The notes under the pieces: generated by a model
Seen by the model: only the letters and a program-made list of their open reading frames with translations
Told to the model about the DNA's origin: nothing
The model's database searches: none
In this document: in pieces, positions 35,190-44,854 of the stretch
Layout of the letters: every line of letters begins with the position of its first letter
How positions within the stretch are numbered: position 1 is the first letter of the stretch
Assembly (NCBI GenBank): GCA_020072965.1
Contig: JAIQFY010000040.1
Coordinates: 1-52,411, forward strand
From: Terriglobia bacterium
Lineage (GTDB): Bacteria > Acidobacteriota > Terriglobia > JAIQFV01
Direction of reading: 5' to 3'
Length of the DNA: 52,411 nucleotides
Made by a program: the position numbers and the translations under genes

Positions 35190-35920
35190 GTACTCCCGAG
35201 GTACGCTTCCTGGACGTAGTCGTCGGCGAGCAATTTCTCACTCGGACCGTCCAGCGTGATTTTTCCTGTCTCCATAAGGTAAGCGTACTGAGAAATCCGC
35301 AGCGCGTAATTGACGTTTTGTGCCACCATCAGAATGGTCACTCCTTCCCGGCTGATATTGCGGACAAACTCAAAAATCTCGTCGACAATCTTGGGTGCAA
35401 GGCCCAGCGAAGGCTCATCGAGCATCAATAATTCCGGCTCGGCCATCAGTCCTCGCCCGATGGCGCACATTTGTTGCTCTCCTCCCGAGAGCGTCCCGGC
35501 CAGCTGCGAGCGGCGTTCTTTTAGTCGAGGAAAGATATCATACACCCGTGAGAGATTGGGAACGGCATCCTTCCGGAGAGTGGAGGGGAAGGCTCCCATC
35601 AGGAGATTATCTTCAACGGTCATTTTGGGCCAGAGCTGGCGACCCTCGGGAACCAGGGTCATGTGCCGCTTGACCCGTTCATGGGGCGGTTGCCGGACGA
35701 TGTCTTCCTGCTTGAAAACAATTTGTCCGCGGCCGACTTTTCGCACCCCCAGGATGGCATTGAGTGTGGTGCTCTTCCCGGCACCATTCGATCCTATGAT
35801 AGAAACCACGTGTCCCTTACGGACCGAGAGGGTGACCCCCCACAAGACCTGGACGGGACCATATGAGACCTCCAGGTTCTGAACGCTAAGTAGAATCGAC
35901 GATTCGGAAATGTTACTCAC
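35186..35920 (-). CDS. livF: Branched-chain amino-acid type ABC transporter ATP-binding protein LivF
   Basis: ATP-binding subunit of a HAAT-type importer, 244 aa. Walker A GSNGAGKST is near 40-48, signature LSGGEQQ near 144-150, Walker B LLMLDEPSLGL near 165. The start is GTG, overlapping the livG stop (GTGA), and the gene ends with ATGA into the methyltransferase. The substrate could be a branched-chain amino acid, another hydrophobic amino acid, or an aromatic acid; the binding protein does not settle this. Confidence 0.93.
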   Translation of the reverse strand: MSNISESSILLSVQNLEVSYGPVQVLWGVTLSVRKGHVVSIIGSNGAGKSTTLNAILGVRKVGRGQIVFKQEDIVRQPPHERVKRHMTLVPEGRQLWPKMTVEDNLLMGAFPSTLRKDAVPNLSRVYDIFPRLKERRSQLAGTLSGGEQQMCAIGRGLMAEPELLMLDEPSLGLAPKIVDEIFEFVRNISREGVTILMVAQNVNYALRISQYAYLMETGKITLDGPSEKLLADDYVQEAYLGST

Positions 35921-36681
35921 CCTTCCTGCCTTCTGCCCGGCGGATGCCCCAGATAAGCTTCAATGACGGCGGGATCCTGCTGGATGTGGTCCGGCGCGCC
36001 TTCGGACAGCTTCCGGCCATAGTTCAGGACCAGGATCCGGTCACATACCGCGGTGATTGCCTTGACGTCATGTTCCACGTACATGACGGTCGTGCCCCTG
36101 TCCCGGATTCGACGAAGCCAATCGAGCATGGCAGCCGTCTCGACGTGTGTCAGTCCGCCACAAATCTCGTCGCACAGCAACAGGTCGGGTTCCGTGGCCA
36201 TTGCGCGCGTGATTTCGAGCCTCTTCTGAAGGCCCACGGACAGGATGGACGCCGATTTTTGCGCGAACGTCTCCATGCCGAACCAGGTGAGGATCTGCAT
36301 GGCATGCTCCTCGGCAGCCGAATCGCTGGTCACGTTCTTCCTTCCGAAATGAGACGCCAGCTTCACATTCTCCAGTACGGTCATTTCGCGAAAGGGCCTC
36401 ACGATTTGGTGGGTCCGGGCGATTCCGGCTTGGACGAGCTGGAACGGTTTCAGAGCGGTGATGTCCCGGCCGCGGCTGCGGACCTTTCCTGAACTGGGCT
36501 TCAGGGCGCCGGCAATGATGCTGAACAAAGTCGTCTTGCCCGCACCATTCGGTCCAATAAAACCGAAGATCTGGCCCTCTCGAACTTCAAAGCTCACGTC
36601 CTTAACCGCGGCGAGGCCTCCAAAGTATTTCGTCAGCCTTTCCACTTCCAGGATCGGAGGTTTGGGCTTAGCGTCGGCCAT
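35917..36681 (-). CDS. livG: Branched-chain amino-acid type ABC transporter ATP-binding protein LivG
   Basis: Second ATPase of the importer, about 254 aa from MADAKPK. Walker A is GPNGAGKTT. The signature is altered to ILSVGLQKRLEITRA and Walker B is followed by DEICGGLTHVE instead of the usual DEPxAGL, a variant that I associate with one LivG subgroup. Start 36681 is chosen because AGGAG lies just upstream; it overlaps the end of livM by 14 bases. An in-frame ATG at 36735 lies inside livM and has no site. Confidence 0.92.
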   Translation of the reverse strand: MADAKPKPPILEVERLTKYFGGLAAVKDVSFEVREGQIFGFIGPNGAGKTTLFSIIAGALKPSSGKVRSRGRDITALKPFQLVQAGIARTHQIVRPFREMTVLENVKLASHFGRKNVTSDSAAEEHAMQILTWFGMETFAQKSASILSVGLQKRLEITRAMATEPDLLLCDEICGGLTHVETAAMLDWLRRIRDRGTTVMYVEHDVKAITAVCDRILVLNYGRKLSEGAPDHIQQDPAVIEAYLGHPPGRRQEG

Positions 36682-37633
36682 GGATTCTCCTGAGCAACTT
36701 GCGAAAGGCACCGAGTATTCCGCCGGGCTCAACAAGAATAATTAGAATAAGCATTGAGCCGTAAATAAAGAGATGGATCTCGGGGAAGGAAGCGATGATT
36801 TGCTCTTCCACGATTCCAAACACAACCCCGCCTAAAACCGGCCCCCAAATTGTTGCAATGCCGCCGATGACCGGCATGAGGAGAATGTGCACGCTGGTCT
36901 GAAATCCAAATACGCCTTGCGGATGGATGAACGCGGCGTAGCGCGAAAAAACCCCACCGACCATACCGGTCAACGCCGCGGCGAGGGCATGCGCTCCCAG
37001 CTTGTAGGCGTAAGGATTCACGCCCAGACCCGCCGCCGCGTCCTCGTCCTGACGGATGGCATTCAGGCCCAGGCCAAACCGGGTGCGCGAAATGAAAACA
37101 GAAAATGCCACGGCGATGGAAGCCAGCACCAAGGCGGTGTAATAGTGGTCCAGTTGTCGAAAGGCGCGGTGCTCCACAATGCGGTAACCGCTCGCCCCCC
37201 CCGTGAAACTCAGGTTCGTCATTACCACCCGAACGGCCTCGCTGATCCCGATGGTGGCAATGGCAAAGTAGGGCCCCCTGAGACGGAACGTAGGTAACCC
37301 GACGAGCAGCGAAGCAGCCGCGGCAGTTATCGCGGAAACCAGGAACGCAATGAACGGATTCACGCCGGCGTTCATCGACAGGGCAGTCGTGTACGCTCCA
37401 ATTCCATAAAAAACCGCAAACCCGAACGAAATCTGTCCTGCAAAGCCTCCCAGCAAATTCCAAGCGACGCTGGTCGTTATCCAAAGTAAAGTCACGAACA
37501 ACAGGCGGATGAAGTTTGGACTCGAAAGCAGCAAGGGCATGACCGCCAGGCCGGCCAGAATCATCCAGGACGGGGCGAACGTTCGCCACTGGGCGAGCAA
37601 CCGGATGGGGAGGGGTGCTGGAGAAGTGCTCAT
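36668..37633 (-). CDS. livM: Branched-chain amino-acid type ABC transporter permease LivM
   Basis: Inner-membrane permease, 321 aa, with about nine or ten hydrophobic segments. LivM marks: NLLGGFAGQISFGFAVFYGIGAY, GLPTFRLRGPYFAIATIGISE and the EAA-like loop AIRQDEDAAAGLGVNPYAYKLGAHALAA (split here into shorter pieces: AIRQDEDAAAGLG and NPYAYKLGAHALAA). Its ATG overlaps the livH stop (ATGA). Confidence 0.93.
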   Translation of the reverse strand: MSTSPAPLPIRLLAQWRTFAPSWMILAGLAVMPLLLSSPNFIRLLFVTLLWITTSVAWNLLGGFAGQISFGFAVFYGIGAYTTALSMNAGVNPFIAFLVSAITAAAASLLVGLPTFRLRGPYFAIATIGISEAVRVVMTNLSFTGGASGYRIVEHRAFRQLDHYYTALVLASIAVAFSVFISRTRFGLGLNAIRQDEDAAAGLGVNPYAYKLGAHALAAALTGMVGGVFSRYAAFIHPQGVFGFQTSVHILLMPVIGGIATIWGPVLGGVVFGIVEEQIIASFPEIHLFIYGSMLILIILVEPGGILGAFRKLLRRIHGRR

Positions 37634-38523
37634 GCGAGCCGACGCACCTTCGCCGTGAGCGCAGCCACGCCACCTGGCAGGAAGATAAGGACCACGACCA
37701 GGAGCCCGTAGGAGAGGGCGAGCTGATATCCCGCGGGAACAAAGAGGATGCCAAAGGTCTCCACGAATGCCAGCACGAAGGCCCCGATGGCCACACCCGA
37801 GACGGACTCCAGCCCCCCCAAAACGATTATGACAAAAGCGCGAATCAGGAAGGGGCGGCCGAAATCAGGATTGAATGAATAAAGACTGGCCAGGAGTGCG
37901 CCCGCAAGGCCGGCAAAGCCGATTCCAAGACCAAAAGTGATACTCGCGGTCTTCTGGTCATCCACTCCAACAATCTGTCCTGCATAGCGATTCTGGATGA
38001 GGGCCCGCACCGACCTCCCGAACCAGGTGTGGTTGAGGATGAGGTGCAGGGCGACCATACACGCTACCGCCGCACCGAATACCACGAGACGGACCGTCGA
38101 AATGGTCACCGCGCCGAACCGGAGAAGCGAAAGGGTGTGCGAGGTGTAAATAGACCGGTCCGCATTCCCCCAGATGAAGTATCCCAGGTTCTGCAACACG
38201 AGCCACAATCCGAACATCAGCAGCAGGGAGGCGAGGGTCGGCTGGTCGGAGGTCGGCAGCCTCCGGACTAGCAGCCAGTGGAGAACTCTGCCGACCACAA
38301 ACATCACCGGAAAGACCAGCAGCGCGGCGAGGATAGGGTCGATGCGAAATCGCTCGAAAAGCTCCAGGGCCAGATAGGCGCCCAGCATCATGAATCCGGC
38401 GTGAGCGAGATTGACAATCTTCATGACGCCATAAATAACCGTCATGCCGACTGACATCACCGCATAGATTCCTGCCAGCAACAGGGCGGATGCCAGCAGG
38501 TTCACGAATTCGATCAGGGTCAT
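37630..38523 (-). CDS. livH: Branched-chain amino-acid type ABC transporter permease LivH
   Basis: Inner-membrane permease, 297 aa. LivH marks: SVGMTVIYGVMKIVNLAHAG, MMLGAYLAL and AFVIIVLGGLESVSGVAIGA. It begins 15 bases after the binding-protein gene, with an AGGA site. It forms the channel with LivM. Confidence 0.93.
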   Translation of the reverse strand: MTLIEFVNLLASALLLAGIYAVMSVGMTVIYGVMKIVNLAHAGFMMLGAYLALELFERFRIDPILAALLVFPVMFVVGRVLHWLLVRRLPTSDQPTLASLLLMFGLWLVLQNLGYFIWGNADRSIYTSHTLSLLRFGAVTISTVRLVVFGAAVACMVALHLILNHTWFGRSVRALIQNRYAGQIVGVDDQKTASITFGLGIGFAGLAGALLASLYSFNPDFGRPFLIRAFVIIVLGGLESVSGVAIGAFVLAFVETFGILFVPAGYQLALSYGLLVVVLIFLPGGVAALTAKVRRLA

Positions 38524-38538
38524 CGGGAGTCCTGATAA

Positions 38539-39792
38539 CTAGTGCTTCGGAGTCGGTGCAATCGAATCGCCAGTCGCCGCGTCTTTGGGGAATACAATGT
38601 CCACCTTTCCGCCCGGCTTATTCTGCACGATGACGAAGGGGGTGTTGATCTGGCCGTTGGCCCCAAACTTCAGCGTCTGGCCTGGAAGCAATGAATCGTT
38701 AAGTTGGACTTTCCTTAACGCGTCCCGGATTGCGGTCTTGTTCAGGGTCCCGGCATTTTCAATTGCCTTGGCGAGCGCCCGCATGGCGTCATAAGCAGTG
38801 GCCGGATACCAAGAGTCGGGTTCGTGGCCGGTGAAGGCCTTGTAATCCTCGTTAAACTTCTTGACCTGGGGATAGGGAAGGTTCCGGGACCACCAGATTC
38901 CCGCGAAGATATAATCGACTCCATCCCCCAGCGCCTTGCGCGCGTCTGACTCCGGTCCTCGGGCGCCATAGCTGATCATCAGGTGACGCATGCCGCTTTG
39001 CAGGTATTGCCGGTGCATCGTGATGTAATCCTGAAGGTGAGCATCCGCCAAAAAGATATCGGCGTTGGCACTTTTCACTTTCTGGAGCAGGCCGGAAAAA
39101 TCGGGGGAGCCGAGATCAAAGTTTTCGCTGAAGACGACAACGAAGTATCCGGGGTGTTGCTGGATCCACTCCTTGATCCCGTTACCATAATCCACCCCAT
39201 GGTCAGTATTTTCGAGGGCCAGGGCGAGCTTCAGCCCCTTAGTCAATTTCCGCTGGTCCACCAGTGTGCCCAGGTACTCGGCCGTGGTGGAGCCAAGGAG
39301 ATTGGTAGGGCTGAGCGTGCCGAAGGCGTACTGGTACCCATGGTTGAAGATGGTGCTCGCGGCGGCGCCGGTCGTGATCCAAGGAACCTGGTACCGGTCC
39401 GGCATCACGGACTCTGCTTCTCCCAGCGCCGTGGAGTATGCCCCCACGACGGCCACCACGTTGTCGGAGCTCATGGCCCGTTCTGCGAAGGCCGCCGACT
39501 TCGCCTGATCTGAAGTGTCATCGTAGAACACCTCCTTGATCGGCAACTTCTTATCAAGATCCTTCACCAGGATGCCGCCGTTCTGATTGATCTGCTTGAT
39601 AGCAAGTTCAATCCCTTCCCGCTGGTACTGTCCCGGCTTGCCTTCGCGGCCTGTGATCGGCAAAACGACTCCAACCGTAATGGAGTCGCTGGAGCCGGTC
39701 TTGTTACGACTGCATGCTGTGAAGAAGGAAAAGGTGAGCACTGCACAAACGGCCATCGACAAACCTCGCCCCACTCGACGGGTTCTTAGCAT
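38539..39792 (-). CDS. ABC transporter substrate-binding lipoprotein, LivJ/LivK type
   Basis: Periplasmic binding protein of the type I fold (Peripla_BP_6), 417 aa. A lipoprotein signal ends FFTAC with Cys27 as the lipid site. The mature start ITVGVVLPITGREGKPGQYQREG is family-typical (read as ITVGVVLPITGREG and GQYQREGIELAIKQIN). It captures the substrate for the LivHMGF importer; which compound is not clear from the sequence. A strong AGGAGGT site precedes the ATG. It is the first gene of the six-gene operon, and a candidate promoter lies at 39831-39857. Confidence 0.92.
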   Translation of the reverse strand: MLRTRRVGRGLSMAVCAVLTFSFFTACSRNKTGSSDSITVGVVLPITGREGKPGQYQREGIELAIKQINQNGGILVKDLDKKLPIKEVFYDDTSDQAKSAAFAERAMSSDNVVAVVGAYSTALGEAESVMPDRYQVPWITTGAAASTIFNHGYQYAFGTLSPTNLLGSTTAEYLGTLVDQRKLTKGLKLALALENTDHGVDYGNGIKEWIQQHPGYFVVVFSENFDLGSPDFSGLLQKVKSANADIFLADAHLQDYITMHRQYLQSGMRHLMISYGARGPESDARKALGDGVDYIFAGIWWSRNLPYPQVKKFNEDYKAFTGHEPDSWYPATAYDAMRALAKAIENAGTLNKTAIRDALRKVQLNDSLLPGQTLKFGANGQINTPFVIVQNKPGGKVDIVFPKDAATGDSIAPTPKH

Positions 39793-39830
39793 TGAGACCT
39801 CCTGGATGCTGTATTGGGTCGAACCGTAGA

Positions 39831-39857
39831 TTTATAGAATGCGTATAAAAAAGACAA
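39831..39857 (-). promoter_or_regulatory. Possible promoter of the liv operon
   Basis: On the minus strand TTGTCT (39852-39857) and TATAAA (39831-39836) are 15 bases apart, about 40 bases upstream of the first liv start codon. The spacer is short for sigma-70, so the call is tentative. Confidence 0.35.
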
Positions 39858-40333
39858 GCTGACTTAGGATGGGAACATATTAGGACGTTTTAATGCAGGG
39901 GGCAAGGTGAAAAGGGAGGAACCGTTGAGAGGATGAAGCGACGGGATAAGACCAGGCAGGGTGAAAGCAATCCGCGGCCTATGGTAGGTCTAAAGTAACT
40001 CTCTTTGGGATCGGTTTCTCTAAATCTGATTTCCGAAATGGAAGTTCCAAGACCTCCTCTCCAGTTTCTCCGCGAAGTGATCTGGGGCGTGTGACTAAGG
40101 TCGGGGAGCGGCTTCGGCCTCCCGCGTCGTGGCTGCTCGTCATCTCCGTCACCCCTCAGTACCCGATCCTAAATGCGAAATGTCAGATCTTGCCATCCGG
40201 ACAGGGGAACGCTAGCGCCCGCAGCCAGAGCGGCCCGTGCCGCGGGAGATGAAGTCAGCGAACTTCTGGTCTTGTACATTTTTTCACGCCACAAGTATGG
40301 GTCCAAATGGGGAGGAGAGTGGTTCTTTGGGTT
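39858..40333. other. Intergenic region, nothing seen
   Basis: No frame in this stretch has a family look or a ribosome site, and no repeat is evident. Confidence 0.4.
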
Positions 40334-40804
40334 CTACACTTCTCTCCGCCTTGCGAGATGTTCTTGCCTGCCAACCTTGTAAGCTTCCCGCAACCATTGC
40401 ATGACTTCGCGGTCCAGCTCATTAGGTGATCGGATCCGAAAGTAGTGGATATGGTTTCGGGGTGAAAGCGAGAGGATCAGCGTGAAGCGGGGGTTTTCGA
40501 GTCTTCGCGCCAGGATCACGTAGGCGTCAAGCCAGTTCCTCTTAAACATGACATCGGCAAATGCCATCTTCACCTGGAAACCTATCAGGGTCTTGGTGGG
40601 TGCCAGGATCACCGGACCACAGCGTCGCACCATGGCCGCAAATCGCCGGTAGAGCGAGATCACTTGAGGGTTCTTGCCTTTGAGCTGCTCCCTGACCGTG
40701 AAATGCCCACAGGAATGTGACTGGTTGCGGTTGGCAAACGGCCGTCGACACTTGGGGCAGCGCCAAAGAGGACGCACCTTCGGATTTTTATTTCTGCTGC
40801 TCAT
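40334..40804 (-). CDS. DUF5655 domain protein with N-terminal zinc-ribbon-like motif
   Basis: A 156-aa protein that I recognise as DUF5655-type. The N-terminus has CPKCRRPFANRNQSHSCGH, where Cys and His residues could bind zinc. The body has APTKTLIGFQVKMAFADV, ILARRLENPRF and the C-terminal RSPNELDREVMQWLREAYKVG of the family. DUF5655 is of unknown function. The start has no strong ribosome site. It is divergent from the S41 relic 30 bases away. Confidence 0.8.
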   Translation of the reverse strand: MSSRNKNPKVRPLWRCPKCRRPFANRNQSHSCGHFTVREQLKGKNPQVISLYRRFAAMVRRCGPVILAPTKTLIGFQVKMAFADVMFKRNWLDAYVILARRLENPRFTLILSLSPRNHIHYFRIRSPNELDREVMQWLREAYKVGRQEHLARRREV

Positions 40805-40834
40805 GCGCCGAGCCCACTCCCTCCCCGGAGTTTA

Positions 40835-41140
40835 GAAGTCTTCCTCCTGACCAGCCGCCATACATTCTCGGCCGGCGAAGGGTTCTGCTACCACATGGAA
40901 AATCTGAAACGCGCCACAGTCATTGGCGAGCCGACGGGTGGAGGAGCAAACCCCGGCGTCCGGAGAAGGCTGGACAATCACTTTTGGATGTTCCTGCCCA
41001 CGATGCGGGCCCTCAGCCCGACTACAGGGACGAACTGGAACGGGGTGGGTGTCTAACCCGACCTGATCGTTCCGGCCGACGAGGCGCTTTCAGCAGCCAT
41101 TAAGTCGGCTAAGAAATCTCCTTCACCAATAGCGCGCTGA
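40835..41140 (+). pseudogene. Relic of an S41 (tail-specific protease-like) peptidase
   Basis: Translating in this frame gives LLTSRHTFSAGEGFCYHMEN, then LKRATVIGEPTGGGANPG, then ALSPTTGTNWNGVGV, a stop codon (TAA at 41054-41056), and PDLIVPADEALSAAIKSAKK. That is the C-terminal half of an S41 catalytic domain: TS..TFSA holds the catalytic serine, and G(E)PTGGGANPG and GTNWNGVGVxPD are standard. The stop replaces the residue between GVGV and PD (usually GVEPD-like). The N-terminal part is absent. No start codon or ribosome site is visible, so this is a decayed fragment. The remaining 41141-41489 holds nothing I can support. Confidence 0.82.
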
Positions 41141-41489
41141 GGCCTGCTCTCCCCTGTAAAGCGCTGTCCATTTCCGGCCAGGCAGGTCGTCGTTTTGCGC
41201 CCTGATTTCCCCGGCCCAAGTTCATCCCCTGCGTCTGGCAGGCGCTCGACCGGGACCGGCGCTTGATCGCATGAGAGGGGGGGCGATTATTGCCATCTCA
41301 ACTCTTCTGACCGGATCTTTTGCCCAGGCTGTCCTTGAAACTTTATTGAACCCGTCGCGTAGTGTAAAACGCCATCTCAGCTCAAAAATCAAAGTGGGTC
41401 AAACCCTGATGAGATTTGACTCTAACGTAATTGATCCCAAAGGAATATGGTCTGACCAAGAATTCCCGACGAAGATAAAGGAGAGAACT

Positions 41490-44252
41490 ATGCGTAGCCG
41501 AATCGCATTACTTTTTGCAGTGTTGTTACTCTGCGCCATAGTGATGGGGGCGCAGACACGGTCCCTGGAGGCGGCGAAGAAGGCCGACCCAAAGAAGCAG
41601 GAGAGTCCGGAGGCGAAGAATCCGGAATCCAGCGAAGTCAAGAAACCGGAATCCGGTGAGGCGAAGAAACCGGAAACTCCCAAAGACAAGCCCTTTGACG
41701 AGATTGTGAAGGACGCGAAGGTGATCAAAGGCCTGTTTACCCTTTATAGCACTGAAGACAAAGCCTACCTCGAAATTCTTCCGGACCAGTTTGACAAGAT
41801 GTACGTGTTGTCGCTGACCTGCGATTCGGGCATCGGCGAGGGCGGACTGTATGCGGACGCGATGTGCGGCGAAACGCCCATCGTGTTTCATAAGCATGTA
41901 AAGAACGTGCAGCTGATCGCCAGGAACACCCGGTTTGGCGCTCCGGAGGGCACGCCCATGGGCCGGGCCGTCGCCCGTTCGTTCAGTGATTCAATCCTGG
42001 GATCGACCAAAGTGGAGAGCCTGCCGCATCCCGACCGCAAGAGCGTCCTGATCGACTTGGGTGCGCTTCTGCTGACCGACCTGCCGATGATGAGCTATAA
42101 CCTGGAGGCGACGTTTCGTATTGGCTATCACTTCGACCCCAAGAACAGCTATTTCGGTACGCTGAAGGCATTCGAGAAGAACGTGGAAATCGAAACGGTG
42201 GCGCATTACGCCACGGAGCGACCGCCGTTGCCTCCGCTCCTGGCGCCGGGTCAGCCGCCTCCTCCCTTGCCCCCGCCGCCGCGGAATCTGCCCGATGTGC
42301 GGAGCCTGCAATTACATTTTCGTTACAGCCTGTCAGAGCTGCCCGATGCCGCGTTTCGTCCGAGGCTGGCCGATGACCGCGTGGGACATTTCTTTCAGCA
42401 GGTTGAGGATTACAGCACTGACGTGCATCACACCACGGCCCGCCGCTACATCAACCGCTGGCGGCTCGAAAAGGAAGATCCGTCGGCATCCCTTTCCCGC
42501 CCCCGCAAGCCCATTGTGTTCTGGCTTGAAAACACGATTCCCGTGCAGTACCGCAACGCCATTCGCGAAGGCGCTCTTATGTGGAACAAGGCGTTTGAGA
42601 GAATCGGCTTCAAGGATGCCATCGAAGTAAAGCAGCAGCCCGATGACGCCGATTGGGATGCGGGCGACATCCGCTACAGCACGCTACGCTGGTTTGCCGG
42701 CCACCCCGATCCCGGCTTTGCCCAGGGACCGTCAAGTGTGAACCCGCTCACCGGAGAGATCTTCAATGCTGACATCCGCTTTTCTGAATCTATGACACGG
42801 TTTTTCCGCCGCGAGGTGTCCGAGCAGATCCAGCCGGTGACCATGCCGTGGGAATACCAGCCCGTGCGGCCGTTCGCGGCCCCCTGGAGCAACGGACAGG
42901 CCGGTGTGTTTTGCGATCTGGCCCAGGGTGCCGTGCTCGATGCTCAGTTCGCGGCCGACCTGCTGGAGGCGCGTGGAGTGGACCCTCAGGGACCCGCGGC
43001 GGAAAAATTTATCAACGAGTTCCTGCGCGAGATCGCCGCTCATGAAGTAGGCCACACGCTTGGCCTCCGGCACAATTTCCGCGCCAGCACCATCCATACC
43101 CTTGAACAGGACCAGGACGCGGGCCTGACAGGACGGGAGGGCCTTACCGGGTCGGTCATGGATTACATCCCTACCAATATTGCCGAGCTGGGTGCAAGGC
43201 AGGGCGAATACCACCAGTCGACCCTCGGGCCTTATGACTACTGGGCCATTGAATATGCCTATAAGCCGATCGTGGCTTCGACGCCCGAAGGTGAGGTGGC
43301 GGAACTTCAGAAGATCGCATCGCGTTCGACCGATCCGCTCCTCGCCTACGATACCGACGAAGACACGCTGTTTAACGGCTACGATATGGATCCGGTAGTG
43401 AATCGTTTCGACCTCGGGGCGGACCCGATGAAGTATTATGCCCACCGCGTGAAATTGGCGAAGGAAATCTTTACTTCGATGGAAGAGAAGCTGGAGAAGC
43501 CCGGTGAAGGGTACCAGATTCTGCGGCGGAGCTTCCAGGGGGCGTTGGGGCAAGCCGGTTACGGGTTGTTCCTTGCGTCCAAGTACATCGGCGGGGTCTA
43601 CCAATACCGCGCTCACGTCGGCGATCCGGGCGATCGTCTTCCGTTCCAGCCGGTGCCCGCCGCCCAGCAGAAGGAAGCGCTGAACCTGATTCGTGAGAAT
43701 CTCTTTTCGGCTCAAGCGTTTCAGTTTCCACCCCGGATGCTGAACAAGCTCAATCGGGACCGCTTCCCGGACTTCACGGATTTTCAGTCCCTGCTGTCGC
43801 GCGCCGACGTGCCGATCCACAGCATGGTGCTGTCGCTGCAAAAGCAGGTTCTGGACCGTGTATACAATCCGGTGGTGCTAGGCCGTGTCATCGATTCAGA
43901 GGTCAAGACCACTTCGCCCTCAGAATCCTTCAGCCTGGGATTTTTGTTTTCCTCGCTTCAAGACGCGATTTGGGCGGAGACCAAGACCCCCGGTGAGTCG
44001 GTCGACATCAACAGCTACCGCCGCTCGCTCCAGCGCGAGCATCTGCGAAAACTGATCGGGATGCTGGTTCGAGATGCGGCCGCTCCGGAAGATGCCCGAA
44101 CGATGTCCCGGCAGGGCCTGGTCTCGCTGCGCGGACAGTTGCAGACGGCACTGGCCAAGAAGATGCCGATGGAAACCCGTGCCCACCTGACTGAATCCAT
44201 CGCGAGGATTGACGAGGCGGTCAAAGCAAACATCCAGCGCACGGCGTTCTAG
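41490..44252 (+). CDS. Exported zinc metalloprotease, DUF5117/DUF4953 type
   Basis: A 920-aa exported peptidase. Signal peptide: IALLFAVLLLCAIVMGAQ (4-21). A Lys/Glu/Pro/Ser-rich linker with repeats such as EAKNPES and EAKKPET covers about residues 25-65. DUF5117-like and DUF5118-like segments follow. The zinc site is HEVGHTLGLRH (His518, Glu519, His522, His528), a metzincin-type HExxHxxGxxH. A proline run (PPPPLPPPPRN) lies near 250-260. Start 41490 has an AAGGAG site 6 bases upstream; the upstream in-frame ATG (41271) lacks one and would add 73 unlikely residues. Substrates are unknown; it is one of four exported peptidases in the window. Confidence 0.9.
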   Translation: MRSRIALLFAVLLLCAIVMGAQTRSLEAAKKADPKKQESPEAKNPESSEVKKPESGEAKKPETPKDKPFDEIVKDAKVIKGLFTLYSTEDKAYLEILPDQFDKMYVLSLTCDSGIGEGGLYADAMCGETPIVFHKHVKNVQLIARNTRFGAPEGTPMGRAVARSFSDSILGSTKVESLPHPDRKSVLIDLGALLLTDLPMMSYNLEATFRIGYHFDPKNSYFGTLKAFEKNVEIETVAHYATERPPLPPLLAPGQPPPPLPPPPRNLPDVRSLQLHFRYSLSELPDAAFRPRLADDRVGHFFQQVEDYSTDVHHTTARRYINRWRLEKEDPSASLSRPRKPIVFWLENTIPVQYRNAIREGALMWNKAFERIGFKDAIEVKQQPDDADWDAGDIRYSTLRWFAGHPDPGFAQGPSSVNPLTGEIFNADIRFSESMTRFFRREVSEQIQPVTMPWEYQPVRPFAAPWSNGQAGVFCDLAQGAVLDAQFAADLLEARGVDPQGPAAEKFINEFLREIAAHEVGHTLGLRHNFRASTIHTLEQDQDAGLTGREGLTGSVMDYIPTNIAELGARQGEYHQSTLGPYDYWAIEYAYKPIVASTPEGEVAELQKIASRSTDPLLAYDTDEDTLFNGYDMDPVVNRFDLGADPMKYYAHRVKLAKEIFTSMEEKLEKPGEGYQILRRSFQGALGQAGYGLFLASKYIGGVYQYRAHVGDPGDRLPFQPVPAAQQKEALNLIRENLFSAQAFQFPPRMLNKLNRDRFPDFTDFQSLLSRADVPIHSMVLSLQKQVLDRVYNPVVLGRVIDSEVKTTSPSESFSLGFLFSSLQDAIWAETKTPGESVDINSYRRSLQREHLRKLIGMLVRDAAAPEDARTMSRQGLVSLRGQLQTALAKKMPMETRAHLTESIARIDEAVKANIQRTAF

Positions 44253-44426
44253 GTTAAAGGCACAGATCCGATTACCGGAGTATCATCCGACGGAGCGATT
44301 CAAGCATATTTGACCCCTGAAGTGCAGGGTCGGGCAGCGTCATCTGAAATATCCGAGGCCACTGCCTGGCCGTCACTGATTGTGTTTTCGCTTGGAGTCG
44401 GGAAATGAGTGACCGGATAGATCAAA

Positions 44427-44840
44427 TCAGGCGATTCCCAGAAGTTCGTTTAAGAAACCGACGAGATATTTCCACACGAGGTAATAAATTACCAGCAAAG
44501 CCGGCAAGGTGATCGCCAGCATGGTGGGGAAGAAGTGCGGGATCGCGAAGTCCAGGCCCCGGGCGAAGGCCAGCCCCACCGGCACTGCCCACAAGGGAAT
44601 AAGCGCGCCGTGGATCCCCAGAGGAAGACGGCGGTGCGAATGGAGCGAAAGATAGAGCATGTTCCAAAGACCCCACAGATTGGGAACCAGGGCCATCGGG
44701 AAAACGATGACTCGTTCGATGGGAACAGGGACATCGTAGACGAATCGAGCCACGCAGAAGAAGGTGAAGATCACCAGCAGAAACACGGTGGGCACGACGA
44801 TTCCCGCCATGTATGCTCGAAGATAAGGATGAGTATTCAT
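44427..44840 (-). CDS. Hydrophobic membrane protein, third gene of the ECF sigma operon
   Basis: A 137-aa protein with about four hydrophobic segments (AGIVVPTVFLLVIFTFFCVA first). I do not recognise a family. The ATG at 44840 has a strong GAGGAGG site 5 bases upstream and the gene begins 14 bases after the small TM protein. The frame is open further upstream to 44990, but that part overlaps the small gene. It may be the target or helper of the sigma system. Confidence 0.68.
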   Translation of the reverse strand: MNTHPYLRAYMAGIVVPTVFLLVIFTFFCVARFVYDVPVPIERVIVFPMALVPNLWGLWNMLYLSLHSHRRLPLGIHGALIPLWAVPVGLAFARGLDFAIPHFFPTMLAITLPALLVIYYLVWKYLVGFLNELLGIA

Positions 44841-44854
44841 CACAACCTCCTCGT

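Noticed and set aside
36729-37796. 355-codon minus-strand frame across livM and livH
   Set aside because: Shifted frame inside two clear permease genes; sequence is Arg/Pro/His-rich without family marks.
42732-43841. 369-codon minus-strand frame opposite the DUF5117 metalloprotease
   Set aside because: Shadow of a gene with a clear HEVGHTLGLRH site on the other strand.
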